A stretch of DNA of 64,000 bases from Leptolyngbya sp. PCC 7375 (lineage in GTDB: Bacteria > Cyanobacteriota > Cyanobacteriia > Phormidesmidales > Phormidesmidaceae). Positions 49,901-59,179 of this stretch are shown here, piece by piece. Positions within the stretch are counted from its first letter, which is position 1; each line of letters starts with the position of its first letter. The stretch is taken from the NCBI RefSeq assembly GCF_000316115.1, contig NZ_JH993793.1, positions 1 through 64,000 on the forward strand. Direction: 5' to 3'. Below the pieces are notes generated by a model. It did no database searches and was not told where the DNA came from. It saw only the letters and a program-made list of their open reading frames with translations. A program made the translations under genes and the position numbers.

Positions 49901-51080
49901 CATGAGATGAGAACGTAAGTGCATTAGTCCTTTCACCATCGATTAAGATCTCTTCCGGTTCATAGGAAAGTAGAATATCTCCACCGTCACCAGCATTTCT
50001 TATATTCGTGTTCGAAGAGAGAGTAATGTTGTCATCAACTAAAATATTGCCAGATTCAGCAACAATAGAGATATCAACAGACTCAGAGGTAATAACAATG
50101 TCGCCACCATTATCCGCATTGCTTGCCAATGACTGCCCTGCAGAGACCAAATTACCTGAGATAGTAATACTACCATCTGCTGTTAAGCTTATGGAGGCCC
50201 TATTAACCCCATTGGAACTGATTGTATTGATACTACTCACCACAATACTACCACCAGAAAGTTCCTCTCCAGTATCTGCTATAAAATATGTTCCACCAAC
50301 TGTTTCAGGGATATTCGCTACAATATCAATTCCTTGATTGCCTTGAACCGTTAGCTTATCTTCAGAGCGGGCAATAAATGTTTCTGTTTCCATATCTCGA
50401 ATTATTACTGTACCTTGAGCCTGCAAACCCAAATCCTGCCCTGCTAATAACTGTCCTGCTGAAGAATAGTACAGGTTATTGCCAGTGAGCATTAGGTCTT
50501 GTCCTGTCTCCAAAACTCCAACATTCTGGATATTTTCCTGAGACGTTGTATCAAACTGTATTCCCAACGGCACATCTAAATCTATACTCAATAACGATCC
50601 AGCCCCGGGCTCCGTTACGCTAAACTCTCCCCCATCTGAGAACTGAACACTCTCTGCAGTACTTGCCGTAAACGACCCACCAATATAAAGCTCTGCTCCT
50701 GGCCCAAAAACGATTCCGTTCGGGTTCAATAAAAATAAATTCGCCGAATCCTTTACACCCAATCGGCCAAAAATATTGGACGCATTATTCCCTGTTACCC
50801 GACTAAGAATCATCTCAATTCCTTCTGGGTTAGAAAAAAAAACGATTTGTCCTTCGTTAACATTAAACTCTTGAAAACTATGAAAAAGATTAGTCCCTTG
50901 AGAAGTGCCTCCAGTAATTAAATAAGTTGAAGAGTGCTCCTGAATTGTATTAATTACTGAGGTATCCAAGCCTAAAGTATCATCGGGCTCGATTTGGGCT
51001 TGGACTTGATTAGTTCCTAAAAAATTAACTAGTGTGGTTGCAATTAGTAATTGAGGAAGATTTCTAATAGCAACATTCAT
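46956..51080 (-). CDS. Exported TPS/FHA-type, TPR and CHAT fusion protein
   Basis: The 1374-residue protein starts with a signal peptide (about 1-29) and a two-partner-secretion/filamentous-haemagglutinin N-terminal domain (about 30-165) with SRVTGNNASNIFGRLG and NLFLLNPNGIVFGPGA. A beta-helix-like stretch follows to about 470. A TPR array of about ten 40-residue units (about 480-890, NLGNVYLSLGQYEQAIELYQ) leads to the ISERGRARAFVELLSKGLS linker. The C-terminal CHAT domain has His in HLATHGLL (about 1238) and Cys in SACETG (about 1283). It is the last gene of the operon DUF1822, CHAT-CHASE2, DUF928. An exported caspase-like peptidase is unusual. No TpsB/Omp85 partner is in the window. Confidence 0.9.
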   Translation of the reverse strand: MNVAIRNLPQLLIATTLVNFLGTNQVQAQIEPDDTLGLDTSVINTIQEHSSTYLITGGTSQGTNLFHSFQEFNVNEGQIVFFSNPEGIEMILSRVTGNNASNIFGRLGVKDSANLFLLNPNGIVFGPGAELYIGGSFTASTAESVQFSDGGEFSVTEPGAGSLLSIDLDVPLGIQFDTTSQENIQNVGVLETGQDLMLTGNNLYYSSAGQLLAGQDLGLQAQGTVIIRDMETETFIARSEDKLTVQGNQGIDIVANIPETVGGTYFIADTGEELSGGSIVVSSINTISSNGVNRASISLTADGSITISGNLVSAGQSLASNADNGGDIVITSESVDISIVAESGNILVDDNITLSSNTNIRNAGDGGDILLSYEPEEILIDGERTNALTFSSHGDTGVGGNLSASSGSIKVPTNEQPSLFLSTSNSNAGNGGIISIPSASSNIAINENLNLSLDSDDTSSEGNIVLQDHELVDVEKLISIATEHSYFGNYSEAIKLYQQSLLISQKHQNREHQNRVQEGQIHANLGNTFLATRNFTKAIEHYHQSLMIFQELDNPSGEGQILRSLGNVHLSLGQYEQAIELYQKSLSIAQDIGNPYGEGEILSNLGNVYLSLGQYEQAIELYQKSLSIAQDIGNPYGEGRIISNLGNVFLATGNFYKAISFYQQSLTILREQGDHLGEGQALANLGSAYLSLGKYDKAIELYEQSLSIAQEVGNRRGEGQILGNLGNLYSLLGDYNRAIELYEQSLSIAQEVVNRHNVGQTLGNLGNLFFDIGDLNEALAFHQKSLKIMRELGDHLGEGQALTNLGNTYSSLGEYDEAIAFHQQSLFIAQEIGNRSLEGQVLNNLGLVFLKSNNLLEAEEKFYQAIEVWESVRQYLGKNDSWKISIFDEQAKTYSLIQETLLAQSKFEEALEISERGRARAFVELLSKGLSTQSLASDHASNLSIQEIKEIASSQQATLVQYSIITKEQQSTTSQGQLAIWVIHPNGKIYFRSVDLNSHEFALDEMITSAHTSLNPAVRRGSNISDELQFAPGDSVRLIDDLPDWELWEVLSVNMQTSTLTLRLPSWEDKSISIERPSTDVIGTEKSHSQTFSSLQKLHSLMIEPISDLLPDEQSSHVVFIPQGPLFLVPFAALQDDKGDYLIEQHTIRTAPSLQVLSLTQQQQHASSITEDALIVGNPVMPEVSWLSEENDYKLPSLPSAEWEAIEIAQSVGTKPLIANQATESAVTQRLSQASLIHLATHGLLDDTDALNSAIALAPSENDDGFLRASELLNLELRAQLVVLSACETGVGEITGDGVVGLSRSFISAGVPSVIVSLWAVPDSSTAELMIDFYRNLQEDMDKAQALRQAMLNTMQKYPNPIDWAAFTLIGDAS
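49141..49380 (-). repeat. Tandem 120-base TPR-coding units, nearly identical
   Basis: Two adjacent 120-base units (49141-49260 and 49261-49380) in the exported CHAT protein share a stretch of about 85 bases that is identical except for one position. Each unit encodes one 40-residue TPR of the YGEG...IELYQKSLSIAQDIGNP type. This indicates very recent duplication. Confidence 0.8.
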
Positions 51081-51289
51081 AATTGTACTGTGGAAGTAAA
51101 TGACAACATTTCTGCGTTTAGCTGATGAGTAGAATTTAATGGGGACTGCGCAGAAGTAGATTCTCAGATTATGGCTCTAGATGGCTAGATGAGTAGACAG
51201 ATAAGCGTGTGATTACTTAACTAAAAGTGCCTAAGCTGATTACTCTCAATCTAAACTTAAACTTATTCATTAGGTAAAAATGGTAAACA

Positions 51290-52063
51290 CTAACGATTTG
51301 TAACTTGATATGTTAATTCAAGTGACTCTGATTCAACTGTTTGTAATCCAATTTCTTCTAGACCAATAGAACCGAGTAAACTAACCCAGGCATTGAGAAA
51401 ATCTTCATTCTGAGGTTGTTCATGTCGCAAGCCATATAAAGCAGCCACAGTCTCATGCCAAAGACCATTCTCAGACAGAAAAACAACCTGCTCTCGTTTC
51501 TCTAATTCGCTCAATTGACTTAATAAATCTGGATCTAACTCAATGCGCTCAACCCAACCTCGAACACGAATATTTGCTTCTGAGTAAGGTTTTTGCGAAC
51601 AATTAGCAGAAAGATACCACTGATACTTTCTATTGATTTCTAGCGGGACAGCTTCATCTGCGAGACTTAAACTCATCAGTCTTGAAGAACTTGGAGCTTC
51701 AAAAACAGATTGATAAACCGTATTTCCAGCATCATCAAGCAAAATAAACTCCATAGAGATTTCTAATTCATGAGAGTCTGGAAGGTAGAACCAAAAAGTT
51801 GGATACTCTGATATTGTTAATCCTAAATTAGTTTGGGGCACTAAAGCCGTAAGGTCATGTACTTCTGTGGGACAAGAAGAAACATTTCGAGTGCCCGCAT
51901 CTTTTCTGTTGCCTGGTGCGCCCCGATTTGGCATTCTAAACTCAAGATTCGAGATGTTACGCATCTGTGAAATTGCTGAAGTTTGGCTACCTCCTAAAGT
52001 AATAATTACTGAAAAAATAGCTATATAACTTAAAACTGCAATTCGAGAAAACAAAAATTTCAT
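51290..52063 (-). CDS. DUF928 exported protein
   Basis: The 257-residue protein has a signal peptide (about 1-30). It contains the features of DUF928: the segment CPTEVHDLTALVPQTNLGLT, the phrase EYPTFWFYLPD, the YQWYLSANCSQ region and a C-terminal helical part ending in ELEKREQVVFLSENGLWHE. DUF928 proteins are cyanobacterial, exported and regularly encoded beside CHAT-CHASE2 and TPS-TPR-CHAT genes. Its start overlaps the upstream CHAT-CHASE2 gene by 4 bases, so expression is coupled. The molecular role is unknown; an envelope partner of the secreted CHAT protein is a reasonable guess. Confidence 0.85.
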   Translation of the reverse strand: MKFLFSRIAVLSYIAIFSVIITLGGSQTSAISQMRNISNLEFRMPNRGAPGNRKDAGTRNVSSCPTEVHDLTALVPQTNLGLTISEYPTFWFYLPDSHELEISMEFILLDDAGNTVYQSVFEAPSSSRLMSLSLADEAVPLEINRKYQWYLSANCSQKPYSEANIRVRGWVERIELDPDLLSQLSELEKREQVVFLSENGLWHETVAALYGLRHEQPQNEDFLNAWVSLLGSIGLEEIGLQTVESESLELTYQVTNR

Positions 52064-54468
52064 TTTTCACCTCCATGAACTAGAGTCTGAGGATAATATT
52101 TCTGATTTTTTGTGACAGAGTATATTAGAATGTATCCTCCGGTTGCGGATAGTACAGATGGAACAAAAGGGATAAAGCTACCCTGTACAGATAAAAGCAA
52201 GAAACTCACTATATATAGAGTTCCACATATACTCACTCCACCCAAAATCATTTGTAATCCTGAGCGAGGATAAAATCCACAAAAAACACCTAAAACAGCA
52301 CAACCCCATATCCAGAGATATTCCCCCCACAACGGCCAGATTTGTAAAATAGGACGTTGATCTAAAACATGACTTATAAGTTGACTAACCATCTGAGCGT
52401 GGATAAGGATACCTGATATTTCCTGATAAGAATTTGCGCTTAAACTGTAAGGCGTTGAAAAGTAGTCTCCAGAAGTAGGGGCTGTAACACCTACTAAAAC
52501 TACTCGATCTTTTATTAAATTGGAAAAATTATTTCCTTCCAAAATATCAGTCAAAGTAAGACTTTCAGCTACATTTTGAGAAGATCTATAGTTCAAAAGA
52601 ATTTGATAACCTCTATCATCAAAATGCTGATAGACTCCGGAAGGAGACTCTAGAGGCTTAATAACACTGGAACCCAGCGTTAAATTTTCTTCCGAAGTGA
52701 TGTCAGGCTGAATACCTTCTTTTGCTAGATAATGAAGGGCAACTTGAAAACTCAGAGATAATTCTGCAGTACATGGCGAGCCAACCTCTGGGGTGAGTGA
52801 TAGAAGGTGGCGACGGAGAATATTATCATCGTCAACTATGACGTCACTAAAGCCAAGTCGAGATATAGGAATTTGATGAGAAGAAGGAATACCAGGCTTA
52901 TTAAGATTACTGCCTTCTCTACTGCTACAGATAGGAATGACTTTGTTATTAAGCTGTAGCTGAGTTGTTAATTCTTCATACCCATCTCCTACTGGCTGAT
53001 CACGAAAAATATCTAAACCAATAACACGGGGGTTAGACTGCTCTAACTTGACCAGCAACTTAGCTAGTGTTGAGTCCCTTAAAGGGTATCCATAATTGTT
53101 AACGTCTTCCTCGGTGACTTTAACAATAAGAAGACGTTCATCAGGAGGCTCTTGAGGTCTTAATCTCATCATCTGATCAAAAAAGTTACGCTCTAGAGGC
53201 TCTATTAGAGCAAGATATCTTACACCTGTTACAACAGTAGTAAGCAGTATACTGGCTAAGATAATTCTTCTAAGTCTTTGAAGACTAAACCTAAACTTAA
53301 TAGGGGTACTACTATTATTCGAAAGTTTGCCAAAAATCGATTTTGACTCACAGGAGACTTCCTCTAAACTTTCGGCCAAAGCTCTCCATCGTAGTACTGG
53401 AGTAGTTGGATTTTGACAAGTTACCGGAAGCCAACTGGCACAAGGATACTCATTTTCAACACCTTGTAATCTTTCACGCGCTTCTCTTACTGAAAGATGA
53501 AATGATTGACCAAGAGAAAAAGATTTTAAGAAAGACCTTAAAAAGGTGTGAGCAACTTTATCTGGGACTAGCTCCCGCATCACAATAATATGTGGAATTT
53601 GCAATTCCTCTAATTGATGAGCTAAGCCTAATCCATCACATGAATTAAAAATAGCTAATTTTAATCCATTTAAAACAGCCTTCCTAAAAGCATACTCTAA
53701 TTCATCAATGGTTAAGCTATCTTGTGGATTGATATATATTCGGCCAGTATTTTCATGAGTCGAGCTATGACCTCCAAAGAAAATAATATCCCAAGAGCTA
53801 TCCCAAATAGAATCATTAATTTTTTGACGTGTGGGTTCTATTAGAATTACAACATCTGTGTCAGGTAAACTTTCCAGTGACTGGAGATCTCTACTAATAT
53901 CAAGACCTGAGTTATGCCCAACAATAGCAAGAATTCTGACCTTTTGAAGAGCAACTAATTTTTTAGGGCTTTTATGTTCAGAAGTTGCGAATGCAGTAGC
54001 ACTCAAAATGACTTCTGACCTAGGATAGTCTTCCAAAAAAGACCATAAGTGCCAAGGCAATTTTCGAATAGAAATATCATTTGTCTCGATAAATATTCGA
54101 ATTTCGTCAGACTGACTTAATCGATTTCTCAGCAAATTGTTAATTTGGCTAAATCCTTGAGAAGACAACCACTGATTCAGCTCTTTTCTTAACTTGTCAC
54201 TCAGATCTATGAAATCAATTCTGGAAATATTAGTTAAAGATGATTGACTGTCTACAATCTTAATACGCGATAAAAAACTTGAGTTTTTATAAAGAGTATT
54301 TTGCAACCTTTGCCACTCTTTAAAGAGTTCCAATAATTTTTGAGGTCGCGGTAAGTAACCTTCGGTTTGAGCGGTTACCTTATCCTCAATAAAATGCTGG
54401 AGAGTGACCTCAGAAAAATCGCTATCCAAATTGCCTTTGCCAAATTTAAGAATAATAATATTATTCAT
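52060..54468 (-). CDS. CHAT-CHASE2 membrane sensor protein
   Basis: The 802-residue protein has an N-terminal CHAT domain (about 150-355) with His in FFGGHSSTH (about 231) and Cys in IFNSCDGLG (about 274). A membrane segment follows (about 385-405, IILASILLTTVVTGVRYLAL). The CHASE2 sensor domain (about 410-700) shows FFDQMMRLRPQEPPDERLLIV, VIGLDIFRD and ILRRHLLSL. Two or three more membrane segments lie near the C-terminus (about 725-790). CHASE2 is an extracytoplasmic sensor, so a signal perceived outside would be passed to a cytoplasmic CHAT peptidase. The gene followed the HTH-DUF1822 gene after only 19 bases before the IS630 insertion. Expression may now be altered by that element. Confidence 0.9.
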   Translation of the reverse strand: MNNIIILKFGKGNLDSDFSEVTLQHFIEDKVTAQTEGYLPRPQKLLELFKEWQRLQNTLYKNSSFLSRIKIVDSQSSLTNISRIDFIDLSDKLRKELNQWLSSQGFSQINNLLRNRLSQSDEIRIFIETNDISIRKLPWHLWSFLEDYPRSEVILSATAFATSEHKSPKKLVALQKVRILAIVGHNSGLDISRDLQSLESLPDTDVVILIEPTRQKINDSIWDSSWDIIFFGGHSSTHENTGRIYINPQDSLTIDELEYAFRKAVLNGLKLAIFNSCDGLGLAHQLEELQIPHIIVMRELVPDKVAHTFLRSFLKSFSLGQSFHLSVREARERLQGVENEYPCASWLPVTCQNPTTPVLRWRALAESLEEVSCESKSIFGKLSNNSSTPIKFRFSLQRLRRIILASILLTTVVTGVRYLALIEPLERNFFDQMMRLRPQEPPDERLLIVKVTEEDVNNYGYPLRDSTLAKLLVKLEQSNPRVIGLDIFRDQPVGDGYEELTTQLQLNNKVIPICSSREGSNLNKPGIPSSHQIPISRLGFSDVIVDDDNILRRHLLSLTPEVGSPCTAELSLSFQVALHYLAKEGIQPDITSEENLTLGSSVIKPLESPSGVYQHFDDRGYQILLNYRSSQNVAESLTLTDILEGNNFSNLIKDRVVLVGVTAPTSGDYFSTPYSLSANSYQEISGILIHAQMVSQLISHVLDQRPILQIWPLWGEYLWIWGCAVLGVFCGFYPRSGLQMILGGVSICGTLYIVSFLLLSVQGSFIPFVPSVLSATGGYILIYSVTKNQKYYPQTLVHGGEK

Positions 54469-54507
54469 TTTCTGACCAGACGCATTACTACATTGAAAAA
54501 TGTTCTA

Positions 54508-55535
54508 TAGCGTTTCCCATGCAGATAAGGTAGAACTTTAGTATTGCTCAACAGTTTGATTATGTGACGTTATGAAGCCGTATTCAATTGACTTGCGTCA
54601 GAAAATTGTGGACTCCTATCTTGCTGGTGGGATTTCTCAACGTAAACTGGCAGAACACTTCAGAGTGGCTCCCAGCTTTGTGGGTAAATTGCTCAAGCAA
54701 TATCGAGACACGGGCAGTGTTGCCCCCAAAGTCCGTACTCAGCAAACGCCGCCAAAACTTAATCCAGAGCAATTAGCAATCCTTGAACAATTGGTTCAGG
54801 ATCATAATGATGCGACCCTAGCAGAATTACGTGAGCAACTCCATGAAGCCACTGGAGTGCTCATTGGCCGGTCCACTGTAGACCGCATGGTAAAACGGCT
54901 GAATTTGACCCTTAAAAAAAACACTACATCCCAGTGAAAAGGAAAGCGACCGTGTCCAGCGTAAACGCTTTGAATACTGGCAATTAGTACAGGGGATTCT
55001 AGCCAAAGACCTGATTTTTATCGATGAAGCCGGGATCAACCTGGCGATGACTCGTTTGTTTGCCAGAGCCCCGAAAGGCCAACGAGCCCATGGCCAACGT
55101 CCGAGTAAGCGAGGGAAAAATGTGTCGTTAATCGGAGCCATTAGCCTGAATCGTGTGATTACTCAACTACCGATTCTGGGGGCAGTCGATGGTATTACCT
55201 TCGAGGCCTTCATCTCCCAAAAGCTGGTGCCCAAGTTATGGCAAGGCGCTTGTGTCATCCTAGACAACTGTAAGATCCATCTCGGAAAAGATGTTGAGGC
55301 CATGATTCAAGCGGCTGGAGCTCGACTAATTTATCTGCCGCCTTACTCTCCTGACTTTTCACCGATTGAAAACTGTTGGTCTAAGATCAAGGCACGGTTA
55401 CGGGCTATCGGGGCAAGAACCTATCCTGACTTAGAGCAAGCTCTTGATGACGCCTTTGAAAGTGTGTCATTAGAAGATCTTTTAGGCTGGTTTACACATT
55501 GCTGTTATTGCACCTCACTAGACTAGGAAACGCTA
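54508..55535 (+). mobile_element. IS630-family insertion sequence (two-frame transposase), TA duplication
   Basis: The element is 1028 bp, bounded by 10-base inverted repeats TAGCGTTTCC at 54508 and its complement ending at 55535. It is flanked by TA at 54506-54507 and 55536-55537. It lies near the 3' end of the HTH-DUF1822 gene, replacing only its last four codons and stop. It is unrelated in detail to the other IS630 copy at 5256-6380. Confidence 0.9.
54572..55526 (+). CDS. IS630-family transposase made by frameshifting at an A8 run
   Basis: The first frame (54572-54937) encodes an HTH N-terminus (SYLAGGISQRKLAEHF, SFVGKLLKQY). The second frame, open from the run of eight A at 54914-54921 to 55526, encodes the DDE core IFIDEAGINLAM, CVILDNCKIHLG and PYSPDFSPIENCW. 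A +1 shift, or loss of one A in the transcript, at the A8 run joins the frames as LTLKKTLHPSEKE and yields a full-length product of about 318 residues. Two-frame transposases with slippage at A runs are common in IS630 elements, so this is probably programmed and not damage. A random frameshift remains possible. Confidence 0.85.
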
Positions 55536-55770
55536 TATATGAATATTTTTATTGAAAGTAAGCCTTACGTTAAATTTTTCTTTAGGTAAAACTTGTATAG
55601 CAGGAAGCTGAATAAAATTATCAATACTCCTAGAAATAACGGCTGTAATAGTTTTGCCACTGTTAGAAAGTACGGCAAGTTCTACGTCGGAGGGCAAATA
55701 AGTGTCTTTATTGGTTGGATGCACTTGGAAAATAATATCTGTAGATACCTCACTGTCAGGAGAGCTATAC

Positions 55771-55808
55771 GGGGTTAAATGAGTAATCGTACAGAAACTC
55801 ACGCTAAG
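55771..55808 (+). repeat. Left 38-bp terminal inverted repeat of the Tn3-family element
   Basis: It begins GGGGTTAAATGAGTAATCGT and ends CACGCTAAG. It differs from the right repeat at positions 16 and 20 only. Confidence 0.95.
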
Positions 55809-55834
55809 GCTGAAGCCCTTGCAGGACAGTCATT

Positions 55835-58800
55835 CTAGGCGAACTGCCCATTGAGATCATTGAAGGTACGCAAAGCCCTCATTGCACCGCGCTGGACAGA
55901 TTCAGGTAGATCAAAGAAAAATCGGCCCAGCATGTTGATGTGGATATGGCCCAGCGGTGATAGTCGTTCTACATCTTCAGGATGTATGTCAATTCCTTGT
56001 TGCCGTAGATACTGGATCGCAGCCTCCATATAGAGGGTGTTCCATAGCACTATCACGTTGACGATCAGCCCCAACGCCCCCAGTTGATCTTCTTGTCCTT
56101 CCCGATACCGTTGACGAATTTCTCCGCGCTGTCCATGAAACACAGCTCTGGCTAAGCTATGCCGACTTTCGCCTCGATTGAGTTGAGTCAAGATCCGCCG
56201 CCGATAGTTTTCGTCATCGACATAATTCAGCAAATACAAGGTCTTGGCAACGCGGCCAGCCTCTGCAATGGCCTTGCCCAGTCTCGAAGGTTTTCCGCCT
56301 CGTTGAAGGACACGCATGATCTCCAAAGCGCTGACCGTCCCTAGTTTTAAGGAGCCTGTAATGCGTAGCATATCATCCCATTGTTCTTCAATCAGGCTCG
56401 TGTTCACCTGCTGTCGTGCCAGTCCATTGAGCACCCCGTAATCAGCGTCTGAATCAATTCGCCAAAACCGTGCTTCGCCAGCATCAGCTAGTCGAGGACT
56501 AAACTGATAACCCAGCAACCAGAACAAACCGAAGACAATATCGCTATAACCCGCCGTGTCGGTCATCAATTCCTGAGGCCGTAAACTGGTTCGCTGTTCT
56601 AATAACCCGACCAAAACCACGAGGGAGTCACGCAATGTCCCTGGCACGACGAGACCATGAAACCCCGTGAACTGGTTAGAGGTGAAGTTGTAATAGGTGA
56701 CGCCTCGCCCTTGATTAAAATACTTGGGATTGGGGCCAGCATTGAGGGTGCGCACCGGGACGACAAATCGAATGCCATCCGCCGAAGCCACGTCACCACC
56801 GCCCCACTGTTGTGCTAATGGAATCTGCGTTTGGGCCTCAACTAATCGGGCATTCGCCAGCGTGAGTGTTTCTGGTCGAATGTAATTGTGCTTCACCCAA
56901 TTCAACCGATGCCCCGTCAGGGCTGGACTATCCTGACGATGCTGTAAAGGCCGCAGCCCAATATTGCAAGCTGAGGCCATGAGGACAGCACAGAGACTCG
57001 TCGATAAATCTTTGACCCGTGATTCGCCCTCATTGGCATGGGTAAACGCATCTAGAAACCCTGTTCTGGCATGGATTTCCAGGATAATTTCCGTCAAATC
57101 GACACGCGGGAGAAGCGCGGCGACGTTCTCTCTGAGTTCTATCAGGCTATCAGGTTCTTCGAGCTTATCAAGATTGCTAATTGTCAGTGTATCTTGGCCG
57201 TTCGACTGCTCAATTCTGACAGCTGCATTAGAGGCTAGGTTGTCGGCAGTGCGCTGATAGGCAGCCTCTAGCTGTTCACTCAGTTTGGACAACTCCTGCT
57301 GCGGAGCGGGTGTCAAATTCAGTGTTCGGCAAACCTGAAGCCGAGCGGCCTCCCACGCGCTGCCCTGGAGTAATTTGGCTTGGGGATTACTCCAACGGAC
57401 ACTGGGCCTGACAAACAGATCGCGGCGACGCAGACCCGCCATCAGTTGTTCTAACACACAGAACGTATAGGCCCGACGGTCTATGTCACCCTCCGGCAAG
57501 TTCACCCATCGAGACCATCCCTTTGTCACAATCGTTTGGGGTGCTCTATCCATTTTGGGTTTTAACTTACCCTCGATGGATTTGAGAAATTGCACCGCTT
57601 CAAGGATAGGCTGACCGGCTTTCGTGGCCTGAAAGTCAACCGTTTGAAGCAGTCGCGGTAAAAACTGCCGTACCGTTCGCCACCGAGCTAATACCTCAGG
57701 GTAGTATTGGTCATCTTCTGGTCGTGCCAGCGCTTCCACCTGGGCGACGGCCTCTGCTAATTTCTGCTGAGAAACCTGTTCAAACACGGTCTCCCGAACG
57801 GAGATAGTCTCGTCGTCAGTCTCTAGCAAGAGGCTACAGGCTTGACTGAGTAGCAGTGCCGCTTTGTCCAGATCTTTGAGGGTACGTAATCTCTCTTTCT
57901 TCCCTTCACGAGCTGACTTAGCCAACAACTCTTTAACCAGCCCCTCAAGGACGTCTAATATCTCATCTTGGGCGGTGGCCTCAATCTCTTTCGCGAAAGC
58001 AAGTAGTGTCGCCATTCTCCGCTCAAACGGCATTTGAGCAATCGCTTGAGCGCGAACGGTTAAGGCAATGCGTGAGAGCGCCTTGACTCGGCTGGGTGGA
58101 ATTTGGGTGAGCGTTAGATGGCTAACGCCTAAGTCTCGGATTTGAGTTAACCGTTGCAGCGCCCTGACGAGTGCCGGAGCACTGTGACGAGTGGGTGAGC
58201 GTCGTAGTTGTTCAAGCGGGGTATACCAAGCATCCTCGCTGGGAACTAGCAAGGCGGCCAGTTTAGTTTGCTGGTCAGGATTAAGGCACTGGGATAACTG
58301 CCGCCAAGCCCGCCGGGTCGACCGTTCTCGAACTTGCGCGACCAGGCGCTCTAAGACAGTCACACCGGGTAAGAGGACTTTATGTTCAATCAGCCAGACG
58401 GTGGTAGCATCAAAGAGAACGCTAGGGCTTTCATCACCGATCCAAGCCCGCCCATATAGCCACCGGATACATTGCCAGTGCGTGGGTTGCTCAGTAAAGA
58501 CTCGATAACTATACTGTTGTTGAATCTGATTAGCGTGCTCCCAGTGAGTGCTAGGACGATCCAGATAGCGTGGCAAACAACCAATGTCGCTGATGCCCAG
58601 CTGTAGGGCAATGTGGGCAGTCACGATGGGGGGCACATCCAGCGGGTCTACCAGAAACGTTCCGAGAAACCGAACAGTACAAAGCTGGAGTGCAAATCCT
58701 AGCCGATTATGATCACCGCGTCGGCGCTTCACTAGGCTTTGATCTCTATCGTCAAGATGGAAATAGCGGGCCAGTTGAGCCGGTGTTGGCTCCTCAACAT

Positions 58801-58843
58801 AGCAGCCATATCGCCGTCGTTGCGCCTTACTCAAAAATGCCAT
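55835..58843 (-). CDS. tnpA: Tn3-family transposase TnpA, complete
   Basis: The 1002-residue protein has the usual Tn3 transposase length. It begins MAFLSKAQRRRYGCYVEEPT and shows the N-terminal helical DNA-binding region (DRDQSLVKRRRGDHNRLGFA). The DDE core is visible as the aspartate in VASADGIRFVVPV, the second aspartate in LMTDTAGYSDIVFGLFWLLG, and the glutamate in NRGESRHSLARAVFHG. The C-terminus QRGAMRALRTFNDLNGQFA is typical. The gene fills nearly all of the 3447-bp element. Without a resolvase in the element, cointegrate resolution would need a resolvase acting in trans or homologous recombination. Confidence 0.96.
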   Translation of the reverse strand: MAFLSKAQRRRYGCYVEEPTPAQLARYFHLDDRDQSLVKRRRGDHNRLGFALQLCTVRFLGTFLVDPLDVPPIVTAHIALQLGISDIGCLPRYLDRPSTHWEHANQIQQQYSYRVFTEQPTHWQCIRWLYGRAWIGDESPSVLFDATTVWLIEHKVLLPGVTVLERLVAQVRERSTRRAWRQLSQCLNPDQQTKLAALLVPSEDAWYTPLEQLRRSPTRHSAPALVRALQRLTQIRDLGVSHLTLTQIPPSRVKALSRIALTVRAQAIAQMPFERRMATLLAFAKEIEATAQDEILDVLEGLVKELLAKSAREGKKERLRTLKDLDKAALLLSQACSLLLETDDETISVRETVFEQVSQQKLAEAVAQVEALARPEDDQYYPEVLARWRTVRQFLPRLLQTVDFQATKAGQPILEAVQFLKSIEGKLKPKMDRAPQTIVTKGWSRWVNLPEGDIDRRAYTFCVLEQLMAGLRRRDLFVRPSVRWSNPQAKLLQGSAWEAARLQVCRTLNLTPAPQQELSKLSEQLEAAYQRTADNLASNAAVRIEQSNGQDTLTISNLDKLEEPDSLIELRENVAALLPRVDLTEIILEIHARTGFLDAFTHANEGESRVKDLSTSLCAVLMASACNIGLRPLQHRQDSPALTGHRLNWVKHNYIRPETLTLANARLVEAQTQIPLAQQWGGGDVASADGIRFVVPVRTLNAGPNPKYFNQGRGVTYYNFTSNQFTGFHGLVVPGTLRDSLVVLVGLLEQRTSLRPQELMTDTAGYSDIVFGLFWLLGYQFSPRLADAGEARFWRIDSDADYGVLNGLARQQVNTSLIEEQWDDMLRITGSLKLGTVSALEIMRVLQRGGKPSRLGKAIAEAGRVAKTLYLLNYVDDENYRRRILTQLNRGESRHSLARAVFHGQRGEIRQRYREGQEDQLGALGLIVNVIVLWNTLYMEAAIQYLRQQGIDIHPEDVERLSPLGHIHINMLGRFFFDLPESVQRGAMRALRTFNDLNGQFA

Positions 58844-59179
58844 TGATACTTGCCGTCGCCCTCTCCTAATGCGTACCGGATAGGGTAGAGGCGGTTGGCA
58901 AGCCTACTGTCTCAAAAGGTTGAATGATAACGTCAGCTAATGCTATTTTCTGGCGAATAAAGTTGTCCGCTCAGCAACTAGTCAACGACAGCACAAGGGA
59001 TAGAGCCCTAGATTTTCGACCAGAGAATTTTATTAGCACTAGATTTTAAGCAAACTAGTCCAACCCTAGTCCAAGGGGCTGATTTCAATCATTTCAAGCC
59101 ATAAGTGCAGCTAATGAATCAGGATTGCCTTCTCTATTGGATCAGGGATGTCTAAGCCTTGCTAGGCAATAGATACAGC
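58844..59179. other. Non-coding region of the Tn3-family element upstream of tnpA
   Basis: The 336 bases between the tnpA start and the right inverted repeat hold no gene. A single GTCTCAAAAGG sequence near 58909 matches the box in the res region of the other Tn3 element at its left side. It could be a remnant of a res site, but this is weak. Confidence 0.4.

Noticed and set aside
55533..55802. A separate 89-residue gene
   Set aside because: Its first part reads the terminal repeat of the Tn3-family element and its end is created by the IS630 element; it is the middle piece of the broken HTH-DUF1822 gene.
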